From the NCBI RefSeq assembly GCF_023822045.1, contig NZ_CP084712.1, positions 3,410,001-3,474,000 of the forward strand: a DNA stretch of 64,000 bases, given 5' to 3'. The DNA comes from Sphingopyxis sp. USTB-05. Lineage in GTDB: Bacteria; Pseudomonadota; Alphaproteobacteria; Sphingomonadales; Sphingomonadaceae. Below the pieces are notes generated by a model. It ran no database searches, was not told the origin of the DNA, and saw only the letters and a program-made list of their open reading frames with translations. The translations under genes and the position numbers were made by a program. Shown here in pieces: positions 7,295 through 16,026 of this stretch (position 1 is the stretch's first letter; every line of letters begins with the position of its first letter).

Positions 7295-8718
7295 CACGCC
7301 CCCATCCTGACAAAGCCGTCCTGGTGCGCGACCTCATGATCCGGATGGTCGGTCTTGTCCCAAACAACCTTGCCCGACCGCAGCATCCGCCAGTAAAGTC
7401 CGATCGCACGTCGCGCAGCGAGCATCGCGATCACATTGGCAAAAAAGACACGCGGCAACGAAATCATCGCCTCGCGCAAACCGTACCAGCGCGCCGTAAA
7501 ATGCCCGCGAACGCCGATCCGCCAACACAGCATCACGGCATTGAACATCAGCAGCAACCGCATGCCGCCGCCCAGCTCGACGGCACGCCAGTCCAGCAGA
7601 AACTGCCCCGCCCAGCCAGCGATCGTGAAGATCAGCCCTGCATAAGCCGCCATTAGAATGAGCGCGGAAAGCGGCGCGCGACGATCGCGCCACAGCATCC
7701 AGCGCCCGATCCACGCCCGGCCGGCGCCGGCGCCTATGGCCTTATCACGCCGCGCACCAAGCCAGCCGAGATGGTCCCAGCCCGCCAAGGCGATCCCGGT
7801 AATCCAGCGCGACTTCTGCCGCACCGCCTTTTCGATTTCCCCCGGAAAAGCCCCTCGCGATACGATCCTGTCACCCGCGGGTCCGACCGTGTCGATAAAG
7901 CGCGTTCGAAGGCCATAGGCGCCGATCAGCATGCCCATCTCATAATCCTCGGTCAGGCTGTCGCAGCGAAAAGGCTCGCCGCCACGCTCGAGCGCCAGCA
8001 ACGCCAGCGAGCTACGCGTCAGCGCGCAGCCGACTCCCGCTGACGGCAGCGGCAGGCCGAGGCGCGAGCGAACGACCAATTCCTTTCCATGCGCTTCGGC
8101 AAATTCGTCGCCATAATGCCCGCCGATCCAGCGTTCTCTGTGCCTGATCAACGGCACGACCGGAATCTGCACCATCGAATTTTCGCCGAGATAGCGGCGG
8201 TAAAGTGCGAGTTCGGCCGGATGAACATGATCTTCGGCGTCGTGCAGGACGATGGCGGCGAAACGCATGCCCTCGGCGCGCTCGTCATCGCCAAGCGCGC
8301 GCCACAAGCCGTTGAGATTGTCGCCCTTGGTGGTCGGCCCCTCGACGCTGCCCACGACAAGCCGCAGCCGCCGGTCGCGCGCGACGAGCGGCGATACGGC
8401 AAAGAGGGTCGCGGCATCATTGGGATAGCAGCCGAGGTAAAGTCGAAAATCCTCGTCCCTCCACGCCGCGAGCGTCCGATCGAGCATTGCCGGAAGCGCA
8501 TCGGCTTCGTCCCATGCGGGCACGAAGACCGCGAAGCGTCCCTCCACCGGCGGCGCGTTCGGGGCGAGCGATGGTCCACGGCGGCGGGTCACCAGCCACA
8601 ACGCATCGAACAGCAGGTCGTCGAGCCCGAACAGCAGAATCCCGACCGAGGCGAACAGCATCAGTTCGTGACTGGCCCCCATCACCAACCATTCCAGCCA
8701 TGCGGTCGACTGCTCCAA
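7294..8718 (-). CDS. NfrB-like membrane glycosyltransferase (GT2)
   Basis: A processive-type family 2 glycosyltransferase related to phage N4 adsorption protein NfrB. From the chosen TTG start (good GGGGGCAGGG ribosome site; a GTG at 8745 is the longer option) it has an N-terminal helix, a GT2 domain with VPAWDE, the acidic HDAEDH sugar-nucleotide/metal site, LTEDYEMG with the catalytic TED, and RQKSRW, the (Q/R)xxRW motif. Several C-terminal helices follow. It lacks the long C-terminal extension of E. coli NfrB that binds cyclic di-GMP. It probably makes or exports an envelope glycan; donor and product are unknown. Confidence 0.85.
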   Translation of the reverse strand: MEQSTAWLEWLVMGASHELMLFASVGILLFGLDDLLFDALWLVTRRRGPSLAPNAPPVEGRFAVFVPAWDEADALPAMLDRTLAAWRDEDFRLYLGCYPNDAATLFAVSPLVARDRRLRLVVGSVEGPTTKGDNLNGLWRALGDDERAEGMRFAAIVLHDAEDHVHPAELALYRRYLGENSMVQIPVVPLIRHRERWIGGHYGDEFAEAHGKELVVRSRLGLPLPSAGVGCALTRSSLALLALERGGEPFRCDSLTEDYEMGMLIGAYGLRTRFIDTVGPAGDRIVSRGAFPGEIEKAVRQKSRWITGIALAGWDHLGWLGARRDKAIGAGAGRAWIGRWMLWRDRRAPLSALILMAAYAGLIFTIAGWAGQFLLDWRAVELGGGMRLLLMFNAVMLCWRIGVRGHFTARWYGLREAMISLPRVFFANVIAMLAARRAIGLYWRMLRSGKVVWDKTDHPDHEVAHQDGFVRMGA

Positions 8719-8745
8719 TGTGCTAGCCCTGCCCCCACCGATCAC

Positions 8746-8854
8746 CTAATGTCATCAATATCGATACTGCTAGTGAACAGAGCAGATTTGTAAAGACGAC
8801 TATATCATTGATTAACTGTCAATTTCACTGACAAATCAAAGAAACACCTGACCG
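8746..8854. promoter_or_regulatory. AT-rich divergent intergenic region before nhaA
   Basis: This short gap separates the minus-strand glycosyltransferase from nhaA and is clearly AT-richer than the genes. It contains an imperfect inverted repeat, TTGAT...TGTCA...TGACA...ATCAA, directly before the nhaA start, which could be a hairpin in the leader or an operator. It should hold promoters for both directions, though no canonical pair of boxes stands out. No ribosome site of usual strength precedes the nhaA ATG. Confidence 0.4.
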
Positions 8855-10138
8855 ATGATCCGCAGATTTCCACCCCATTCAGCATTGATAGAATTCCTGA
8901 GAAGTGAAAGCGCAGGCGGAATTCTTCTTATTTTCGCATCCATTTTGGCGATGATCGTTGCCAATTCGTCGTTCGCGCCGCTTTATCACGACGCGATTCA
9001 CGCCGTTACCGGACCGATACTTACCGACAAGCTCGGCCCGATGACGGTCCATCTGTGGATCAACGACGGATTGATGGCGGTTTTCTTCCTGCTCGTCGGG
9101 CTGGAGATCAAGCGCGAGTTCGTCGACGGAAGGCTCGCAAGCTGGGACCGGCGCCGATTGCCGTTCATTGCAGCGGCAGCCGGAATGGCGGTTCCTGCAG
9201 TCATCTACATTCTCTTCGCGGGAAACACATCGGGGCTGGCGCAAGGCTGGGCTATCCCTGCGGCCACCGACATCGCCTTTGCGATGGGCGTGCTTGCGCT
9301 GCTTGGCAAACGCGCGCCGACCTCGCTCAAATTGTTCCTCGTCACCGTCGCGATCGTCGACGACATGGGCGCGGTCGCGATCATCGCGCTCTTCTATACT
9401 GCGAAGATCAATCTCGCCGCGCTCGGGGTGGCGGCGGTCATCCTTGGCCTGATGTTCGCGATGGCACGCCTGCGCGTGAAGAGCCTGCCCCTTTATCTCC
9501 TGATGTTCGCCTTCCTCTGGTACGCGATGCTGCTTTCGGGCGTCCACGCCACGATCGCCGGGGTACTTACTGCGATGACCATCCCGTTCGAACGCACGCC
9601 GGGGGAACCCAACAGTGCACATTCGCCGCTTCACAAGCTCGAACATGCGCTGCACCCTTGGGTCGCGTTCGGCATTGTTCCCCTGTTCGGCTTCGCCAAC
9701 GCCGGGGTCGATATCAGCGGGCTCACCGCCCAGCAGATTTTCGCGCCGCTGCCGGTCGGGATCGCTGCCGGCCTTTTCCTCGGCAAGCAGATCGGCATTT
9801 TCGGCAGCGTCTGGCTGGCGGTCAAATTGGGAATCGCGGGCCGACTGCGCGGCGCGACCTGGCTCCAGGTCTATGGCGTCGCGATATTGTGCGGCATCGG
9901 CTTTACGATGAGCCTGTTCATCGGCGGCCTCGCCTTTCCGGGCGATGCGCTGCTGGTCGAGGAGGCGAAGATCGGTATCCTGACAGGATCGCTGATGGCA
10001 GCGCTTGTCGGTTTCGCGGTGCTGCGCTTCGCACCGCTCCATCCCGATCATGACGCGGCCGAAAGCCAGTCCGATGCGGAAATCGCCGCTGACGGCGATG
10101 TGCGTGACACCAGCGAAAGCAGCGGTATAGCCGCGTGA
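8855..10138 (+). CDS. nhaA: Na+/H+ antiporter NhaA
   Basis: A 427-residue protein with about twelve membrane helices and the NhaA hallmarks: ATDIAFAMG with Asp139, and VAIVDDMGAVAII with the paired Asp169/Asp170 that bind Na+ and H+ (equivalent to D133, D163 and D164 of E. coli). Length is slightly above the E. coli protein because of an acidic C-terminal tail (about 400-427). It extrudes sodium in exchange for protons and supports pH and salt homeostasis. The stop overlaps the ATG of the following lipoprotein gene. Confidence 0.97.
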   Translation: MIRRFPPHSALIEFLRSESAGGILLIFASILAMIVANSSFAPLYHDAIHAVTGPILTDKLGPMTVHLWINDGLMAVFFLLVGLEIKREFVDGRLASWDRRRLPFIAAAAGMAVPAVIYILFAGNTSGLAQGWAIPAATDIAFAMGVLALLGKRAPTSLKLFLVTVAIVDDMGAVAIIALFYTAKINLAALGVAAVILGLMFAMARLRVKSLPLYLLMFAFLWYAMLLSGVHATIAGVLTAMTIPFERTPGEPNSAHSPLHKLEHALHPWVAFGIVPLFGFANAGVDISGLTAQQIFAPLPVGIAAGLFLGKQIGIFGSVWLAVKLGIAGRLRGATWLQVYGVAILCGIGFTMSLFIGGLAFPGDALLVEEAKIGILTGSLMAALVGFAVLRFAPLHPDHDAAESQSDAEIAADGDVRDTSESSGIAA

Positions 10139-11484
10139 TGCGCAAACTCATCGCCCTGTCGCTGATCGCCCTCCTTTCGGGGTGCGCCGCAAGCGAAACC
10201 CGACCTTCGGCGGCCAAGCCGGACCTCGCCACACTCGACGTCCGCCGCACGGCCGCCTCGACCAAGGCGCTCGACGAGATTGCAGCCGCATATCTGCGGC
10301 TCACCCTCGAAATCGGGACGCACGAGCCCGGCTATATCGACGCCTATTACGGCCCGCCCGAGCTTCAGAAGGCGGCCGAAACGGCGCCGCGCGACAAACC
10401 AGCGCTGCTCACGGCGACGCGTGCGTTGATGGCAGAGGTCGATCTTGCGGCCCGGCGCATCTCTGACCCGCTCGCGAAACGCCGCGCGACCTTTCTCCGG
10501 GCGCAGCTCCGCGCCGCCGAAACGCGGCTGCAGATGATGCAGGGCACCCGCTTCGCCTTTGCCGACGAGGCCGAGCGGCTGTTCGGTGTGCGCCCGCGAC
10601 TGAAGCCGCTCGCGAGCTACGACGCCGAACTCGCGAAAATCGAGGCGCTCGTCCCTGGCGACGGCGCGCTCGCCGATCGCGTCGAGGCGTATCTCGACGC
10701 CTTCACCATCCCCAAGGACCGCCTGCAGAAAACCTTCGACGCCGCGATCGCGCGATGCCGCGGGCGCAGCATGGCGCATATCCCGATGCCCGAAGGCGAA
10801 AGCTTTCGGCTGGAATTCGTGACCGGCAAGAGCTGGAGCGGCTATAATTATTATCAGGGCGGCTATCACAGCCTGATCCAGGTCAACACCGACCTGCCGA
10901 TCCGCCTGTCGCGCGCACTCGACCTTGGGTGCCACGAGGGCTATCCGGGACATCATCTCCTCAACATGAAACTTGAGGAAAAGCTGGTGAAAGAGCGCGG
11001 CTGGAACGAATTCAGCGTCTATCCGCTCTATAGTCCGCAGAGCCTGATCGCCGAGGGCAGCGCGAATTACGGTATCGACCTCGCCTTTCCCGAAAGCAGC
11101 AAAGCCGACACCGAACGCGACGTGCTGATGCCGATCGCCGAGATAGCGGTGCCGTCGGACGACCGCTATTGGCAATTGCTCGCGGCGATCAAGCGCGCTT
11201 CGGGGGCGCGGCTGACGATCGCGCAGCAATATCTCGACGGCGCGATCGATCGCCCGACAGCCGTCGCGCTCACCCAGAAATATCTGCTCGTCTCGCCGCA
11301 GCGCGCCGAGCAATCGATCAGCTTCACCGATCAATATCGCAGCTATGTGATCAACTATGGTCTCGGCGAGACGATGGTCCGCGCCTATGTCGAGCGCGGC
11401 AAGCCCAGTCGCGACGAGATGTGGCGGCGCATGGCGAAAATCGTCAGCGAACCGACCTTGCCTTCGGACCTGCTCACGCGCTGA
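10138..11484 (+). CDS. DUF885 family lipoprotein peptidase
   Basis: A 448-residue protein whose ATG shares a base with the nhaA stop (TGATG). The N-terminus is a lipoprotein signal, with LLSGC placing the lipidated Cys at residue 16. The DUF885 signature HEGYPGHH at 266-273 is the putative zinc site, and EGSANYGID follows near 318. DUF885 proteins are thought to be metallo-carboxypeptidases by similarity to gluzincins, but few have been tested. The lipobox predicts an envelope location. Coupling to nhaA is probably only an operon convenience. Confidence 0.88.
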   Translation: MRKLIALSLIALLSGCAASETRPSAAKPDLATLDVRRTAASTKALDEIAAAYLRLTLEIGTHEPGYIDAYYGPPELQKAAETAPRDKPALLTATRALMAEVDLAARRISDPLAKRRATFLRAQLRAAETRLQMMQGTRFAFADEAERLFGVRPRLKPLASYDAELAKIEALVPGDGALADRVEAYLDAFTIPKDRLQKTFDAAIARCRGRSMAHIPMPEGESFRLEFVTGKSWSGYNYYQGGYHSLIQVNTDLPIRLSRALDLGCHEGYPGHHLLNMKLEEKLVKERGWNEFSVYPLYSPQSLIAEGSANYGIDLAFPESSKADTERDVLMPIAEIAVPSDDRYWQLLAAIKRASGARLTIAQQYLDGAIDRPTAVALTQKYLLVSPQRAEQSISFTDQYRSYVINYGLGETMVRAYVERGKPSRDEMWRRMAKIVSEPTLPSDLLTR

Positions 11485-11487
11485 GCG

Positions 11488-12495
11488 TCAGATATCGACG
11501 ATGATCTTGCCGAAATGCGCGTTCGCCGCCTGATGCCGGAAGGCATCGGCAAGACTTTCGAGGGGAAAATGCTGGTCGAGGATCGGGCGGATGCCGTTCG
11601 CCTCGACTCCCGCGATCATCGCAAGTTGCTGCGCGCGACTGCCGACGGTAAGACCCTGTACGCGCAGATTCTTGCTCATCAGCAGCGCTGTTTTCACCGG
11701 CCCGACTATGCCGGCGAGCACACCGATCAGCGCGACATGCCCACCGACGCGCGTTGCAACCATCGACTGGTCGAGCGTGCCCGCACCGCCGATCTCGACC
11801 ACCGTATCGACACCGCGCCCGCCGGTGAGTTCGAGCGCCCTGGCGCCCCACTCCGGGACGTCCTTGTAATTGATCAGCTCGTCGGCGCCGAGCGCCTTCA
11901 GCCGATCGAGCTTCGCATCGGACGAACTTGTCGCGATCACCCGCGCGCCCGCCGCCTTGGCGAATTGTAACGCGAACACCGAAACCCCGCCGCTGCCCTG
12001 CACCAGCACGGTCGAGCCCGGCTGCGTCACGCCATCGACGAACAGCGCGCGCCACGCGGTCAGTCCGGCACAGGTCAGCGTCGCCGCCTCGGCCGCCGAC
12101 CAGCCTTTCGGCGCATGGGTGAACCATTGCTGCGGCGTCACCACCACTTCGCGGGCATAGCCGTCGATGCTGTCACCCGGCACCTGCGTGAAGGCGTTCG
12201 GCGGCGCCGCACCATCGGCCCAGAAGGGAAAGAAGAGCGACACGACATGGTCGCCAACGCGATAGTCGGTGACGCCCTCACCGACCGCCTCAACCGTCCC
12301 CGCGCCGTCGGACATCGGAATACGTCCGTCGACGGTGGGGATCATCCCGGCGACCACCGCAAAGTCGTGGAAGTTCAGCGACGAGGCTGCCAGCCGCACA
12401 CGAATCTCACCCGGCCCCGGGTCGCCGGGGTCGGGAAGATCGGTCAGCGTCAGATTGTCGAGCGAGGCGGGCGCGCGAAGCTGGACCGCTCGCAT
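11488..12495 (-). CDS. Zinc-type alcohol dehydrogenase-like (MDR) oxidoreductase
   Basis: A 335-residue medium-chain dehydrogenase/reductase. The N-terminal GroES-like fold includes GEIRVRLAASSLNFHDFAV; the nucleotide-binding domain has VLVQGSGGVSVFALQFAKAAGA, a Rossmann loop of the quinone reductase/NADP-type subgroup. The catalytic-zinc Cys of true alcohol dehydrogenases is replaced by Asn-Phe-His, so a reductase acting on alkenals or quinones is more likely. The ATG overlaps the stop of the amidohydrolase gene, so the two are co-translated. A GTG one codon earlier is possible. Confidence 0.85.
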   Translation of the reverse strand: MRAVQLRAPASLDNLTLTDLPDPGDPGPGEIRVRLAASSLNFHDFAVVAGMIPTVDGRIPMSDGAGTVEAVGEGVTDYRVGDHVVSLFFPFWADGAAPPNAFTQVPGDSIDGYAREVVVTPQQWFTHAPKGWSAAEAATLTCAGLTAWRALFVDGVTQPGSTVLVQGSGGVSVFALQFAKAAGARVIATSSSDAKLDRLKALGADELINYKDVPEWGARALELTGGRGVDTVVEIGGAGTLDQSMVATRVGGHVALIGVLAGIVGPVKTALLMSKNLRVQGLTVGSRAQQLAMIAGVEANGIRPILDQHFPLESLADAFRHQAANAHFGKIIVDI

Positions 12496-14234
12496 CACTC
12501 CGCCGCCATCGCCATTTCAACACGCTGCGGACCGCGGATGACGCCGCCCGGCGTCGGCCCCTGCATTTCGCCGTCCTTGAACGTCACGACACCCGACTTG
12601 ACCGTCGCGACATAGCCGTCGGCCTTTTGCAGCAGGCGCTTGCCGCCCGCGGGCAGGTCGAATGCGAGCCAGGGCTTGCCGAGCTTGATCGAATCCATGT
12701 CGATGACGTTCAGATCGGCAAGATAGCCCGGCGCGAGCACGCCGCGATCTTCGAGGCCATAGAGTATCGCCGTGTCGCGACACTGACGTTTGATTGCGTG
12801 TTCGAGTGCGATGCGATGGCCTTTGCGGTCGCGAACCCAGTGCTGAAGCATGAAGGTCGGCGAGGCGGCGTCGCAGATCGTGCCGCAATGCGCGCCGCCG
12901 TCCGACAGGCTGTTCACCGTATCGTCCGACGCCTGCAAATCCTCCAGGAAATTGAGGTTGCCGTCGCGGTAGTTCAAAATCGGGAAATAGATGAAACCCT
13001 TGCCGTCATCCTTCATGAGGAGGTCGTATGCATATTCGGAGGGCGAGACGCCCGCGGCGACCGCGCGCGCCATGATGCTCTCGTCCATCTTGGGCTCATA
13101 GTTGAAATCGGGGTCCATTTCGAAATGGACCGGCCAGCCTTCGGCGACGACCTTCAGAAAGTCGAGAATGTCGCTTTCGGGCCAGACATTCGCCTCTTCG
13201 ATCATCCGTGCCTTGAACGCGGGATCTTTCAGCTTCGCGAGCTGCTCGGCCCAGGGCAGGTCGATAATCTCGTTCCATGCGGGCTTGAAACGGAACGGAT
13301 GCACGGTGCCCTGCCACGCCATGATGATGCCGTTGCCGCGGAGTGCGATCTGCGCGACGATGTTCGCGCCGGTCGAATTCTGTTTCCGCATTTCCGCAAT
13401 CTGCTCTTCGAGCGGCAGCTCCTTGGCGATCGATTGCAATGCGGCGAAGGTCACCGGCAGTCCGGTTTCGCGGCTGAGGTCGCCCATCCACTGAAACTCG
13501 TTCCACTCGCGCTTCATGTCGCTCGCCATTTCGAACACACCGTAACCGACGCGTCCCATTGCGCGCCCGATCGCGACCAGTTCCTCGGCGGTCGCAGTGG
13601 TGCCAGGGACGAGTTCGCCGTCGATCGACTTGTGCAGCACGGTGCGGCTGGTCGAGAAACCAAGCGCGCCGGCGCGCACGCCCTCCTCGACGATGCGTGA
13701 CATTTCGGCGATGTCCGCGTCGGTCGGGATCGCACCGGGTTTCTCGCGGTCGCCGAGCACATAAGCGCGGACGGCACCGTGCGGGACGTGGCACGCCACG
13801 TCGACCGTGCGCGGCAGTTTTTCGAGCGCGTCCATATATTCGGGAAAGGTTTCCCAATCCCACGACATGCCCTCGGCAAGCGCGGTGCCGGGAATATCCT
13901 CGACGCCTTCCATCAGCGAAATCAGCCATTCGTGGCGGTCGGGCTTGGCGGGGGCGAAGCCGACGCCGCAATTGCCCATCACGACGGTGGTAACGCCGTG
14001 CCAGCTCGACGGCGCCATTTCGGCGTCCCACGTCGCCTGCCCGTCATAATGGGTGTGGACGTCGACGAAGCCCGGGGTGACGATCTTGCCGGCAGCGTCG
14101 ATTTCCTCCCGTCCTGAGCCGAGATTTTCGCCGACCGCGACGATCCGGTCGCCATCGATCGCAACGTCCGCGACAAAGGGCGCTCCGCCCGAACCATCGA
14201 CGACGGTGCCGCCGCGAATCACCAGATCATGCAT
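12495..14234 (-). CDS. N-acyl-D-amino-acid deacylase-type amidohydrolase
   Basis: A 579-residue cytoplasmic metal-dependent hydrolase. It starts [15 protein letters not shown], has the metal motif [14 protein letters not shown] near residue 61, and ends with a small beta domain ([22 protein letters not shown]) usual for D-aminoacylase/dihydroorotase relatives. D-aminoacylases release D-amino acids from N-acyl forms; many sphingomonad relatives are uncharacterised and broadly called amidohydrolases. The chosen start gives the family's normal N-terminus; a longer reading has no support. It forms a two-gene operon with the MDR oxidoreductase. Confidence 0.88.
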   Translation of the reverse strand: MHDLVIRGGTVVDGSGGAPFVADVAIDGDRIVAVGENLGSGREEIDAAGKIVTPGFVDVHTHYDGQATWDAEMAPSSWHGVTTVVMGNCGVGFAPAKPDRHEWLISLMEGVEDIPGTALAEGMSWDWETFPEYMDALEKLPRTVDVACHVPHGAVRAYVLGDREKPGAIPTDADIAEMSRIVEEGVRAGALGFSTSRTVLHKSIDGELVPGTTATAEELVAIGRAMGRVGYGVFEMASDMKREWNEFQWMGDLSRETGLPVTFAALQSIAKELPLEEQIAEMRKQNSTGANIVAQIALRGNGIIMAWQGTVHPFRFKPAWNEIIDLPWAEQLAKLKDPAFKARMIEEANVWPESDILDFLKVVAEGWPVHFEMDPDFNYEPKMDESIMARAVAAGVSPSEYAYDLLMKDDGKGFIYFPILNYRDGNLNFLEDLQASDDTVNSLSDGGAHCGTICDAASPTFMLQHWVRDRKGHRIALEHAIKRQCRDTAILYGLEDRGVLAPGYLADLNVIDMDSIKLGKPWLAFDLPAGGKRLLQKADGYVATVKSGVVTFKDGEMQGPTPGGVIRGPQRVEMAMAAE

Positions 14235-14374
14235 GTCCGCTCTCCCAAGCATTTTGGCCAGATTTTTTAGTTTCACGAAGAAACCTATCATCAAAATTGC
14301 GATATGCAAATAAACGCGCGGCGCCCGCGACAAGGCGCTATGGTGACGGGACAAAATCATTGGGAGTTGCTGCC

Positions 14375-15124
14375 ATGATCCGTCCGCTCACGTTCGCCCT
14401 GTTGTTCGCCGTTTCGGCGACCCCGCTCGCCGCCAAGGACTCGCCCGCCCCCGACTATAAGGCCGCGCTCGCCGATCCCGCGCGCCCCGCCGCCGACCGC
14501 GAACGCGATGCGTCGCGCAAACCCGCCGAACTGCTCACCTTTGCGCAGATCAAGCCCGGGCAAAAGGTCGGCGATTTCGTCATGGGCGGCGGCTATGTGA
14601 CGCGCCTGCTAGCCGGCGCAGTCGGCCCGGCGGGCAAGGTCTATGCCTTCCAGCCCGCCGAATTCATCGCCTTCAAGAAACAATATGGGGACGATCAGGC
14701 CGCGATCGACGCCGCTTATACCAATGTCGATGCCGTCGCCGGTCCGTTCGCGGCGCCCGCCTTTCCCGAACCGCTCGACACGATCATCACCGTGCAGAAT
14801 TTCCACGACCTCTATCTGAAACCCTTTGCCGCGGGCACCGGCGACAAGGCGAGCGCAGCTTTGTTCGCGGCGCTCAAACCCGGCGGCACGCTCGTCGTCG
14901 TCGACCATAGCGCGGCGAAGGGCAGCGGTACGACGCTGTCGGACAGCCTGCACCGGATCGACAAGGATGCGGTCATCGCCACACTGACCAAAGCGGGTTT
15001 CAAGCTTGATGCGGAAAGCGACCTCTATCGCCTTCCCGCCGATCCGCGCACGGCCAATGTCTTCGACAAGGAAATCCGCGGCAAGACCGACCAGTTCACC
15101 TTGCGCTTCCGCAAACCGGGATAA
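14375..15124 (+). CDS. Exported class I methyltransferase-like protein
   Basis: A 249-residue protein with a cleavable signal peptide (MIRPLTFALLFAVSATPLAA) followed by a Rossmann-type methyltransferase fold: KPGQKVGDFVMGGGYVTRLLA replaces the usual D/E-x-GxGxG SAM loop, then DTIITVQNFHDLY and LKPGGTLVVVDHSA. Periplasmic SAM methyltransferases are puzzling because SAM is cytoplasmic, yet such proteins are common in sphingomonads and xanthomonads. A TGGGAG ribosome site lies eight bases before the ATG. Real activity is uncertain. Confidence 0.85.
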   Translation: MIRPLTFALLFAVSATPLAAKDSPAPDYKAALADPARPAADRERDASRKPAELLTFAQIKPGQKVGDFVMGGGYVTRLLAGAVGPAGKVYAFQPAEFIAFKKQYGDDQAAIDAAYTNVDAVAGPFAAPAFPEPLDTIITVQNFHDLYLKPFAAGTGDKASAALFAALKPGGTLVVVDHSAAKGSGTTLSDSLHRIDKDAVIATLTKAGFKLDAESDLYRLPADPRTANVFDKEIRGKTDQFTLRFRKPG

Positions 15125-15128
15125 AAGA

Positions 15129-15440
15129 ATGACCAGCGACGACCAGGATTATGTCTATGACGAAGCGAGCGGCGAATGGATGTCCGCCAGCGACATTGCC
15201 GCGCGCGACGCCGCGGCCGCCGCGGGTCCCGAAGTACGCGACGCGGTCGGCAATCTGCTCGCCGATGGCGACTCGGTCGTGCTGGTCAAGGATTTGAACG
15301 TGAAAGGCGCGGGCCAGACGCTGAAGGTCGGCACGGTGATCAAGTCGATCCGCCTGACCGGCGACGCGCAGGAAATCGACTGCCGCCACGACGGCATCAA
15401 GGGGCTGGTGCTGCGCGCGGAGTTTGTGAGAAAACGCTAA
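15129..15440 (+). CDS. PhnA/YjdM C-terminal domain protein
   Basis: A 103-residue protein that starts four bases after the preceding stop. The second half, VVLVKDLNVKGAGQTLKVGTVIKSIRL through CRHDGIKGLVLRAEFVRK, is the PhnA (YjdM) domain, an SH3-like fold. The N-terminal zinc ribbon of full-length PhnA is absent and replaced by an acidic YVYDEASGEW segment. Despite the name, E. coli PhnA/YjdM is not an essential part of phosphonate breakdown and its role is unclear. Its stop codon overlaps the stop of the convergent cupin gene. Confidence 0.88.
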   Translation: MTSDDQDYVYDEASGEWMSASDIAARDAAAAAGPEVRDAVGNLLADGDSVVLVKDLNVKGAGQTLKVGTVIKSIRLTGDAQEIDCRHDGIKGLVLRAEFVRKR

Positions 15441-15961
15441 GCACGCCCGGAAGGCGGCGCTTCCGAACTCCAAGCGGGCCGCGCGGCATCCATCCCCGCG
15501 ACGACCTTGTCCCAATAGGCCTCGGTCCGGCCCTGGAACTTCATGTCGAAGCTTTCGACCGTTCGGAATTCGAGCACTTCGACCCCATCCGGGCCGGGCT
15601 TGTACGTGTAGGGCACGTCGCTGCCGACGAAAAAACCGTCGCCCGCGCCCAGTTCCTCGGTGCCGAGCTTCAACGAACCCGCGATGATATAATAGAGGCA
15701 GTCGGCATTATGGCTGTGCAGCGGCAATGCGAAACCGCTTTTGAACCACGCATAGGTCAGGCTCATATGCGGGAGCGAGAACAGCGCTTTGGTGATGTTC
15801 CCTTCGCCAACGCCAGCGGCGACCCAGCGCCCGATGCCCGCCTCGACGATCGGTGTCAGGCCGGCGAGCGTCATCTTGTCGGTTTCGTTGAGATCGGGAG
15901 CGTCGGCGCCCCGGAATATCCGGAACGATGTCGCATCCTTGGCGCGGTCGGCTTCGGCCAT
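15437..15961 (-). CDS. Cupin-domain protein
   Basis: A 174-residue single-cupin protein. The barrel spans about residues 60-150 with FALPLHSHNADCLYYIIAGSL (metal-binding HxH) and GDGFFVGSDVPYTYKPGPDGVEVLEF. These resemble the two cupin motifs, though the second His is not clear. The C-terminus (AYWDKVVAGMD) is helical. Possible roles are dioxygenase, isomerase or small-molecule sensor. It lies downstream of the acyl-CoA dehydrogenase on the same strand with a 65-base gap and may be co-transcribed. Confidence 0.82.
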   Translation of the reverse strand: MAEADRAKDATSFRIFRGADAPDLNETDKMTLAGLTPIVEAGIGRWVAAGVGEGNITKALFSLPHMSLTYAWFKSGFALPLHSHNADCLYYIIAGSLKLGTEELGAGDGFFVGSDVPYTYKPGPDGVEVLEFRTVESFDMKFQGRTEAYWDKVVAGMDAARPAWSSEAPPSGRA

Positions 15962-16026
15962 GGTCCTCTCCTCTTCTGCTCGTTGCGCCGATCATGCCGC
16001 AACCGGAAGAGGAGAGTCCATCCCGA

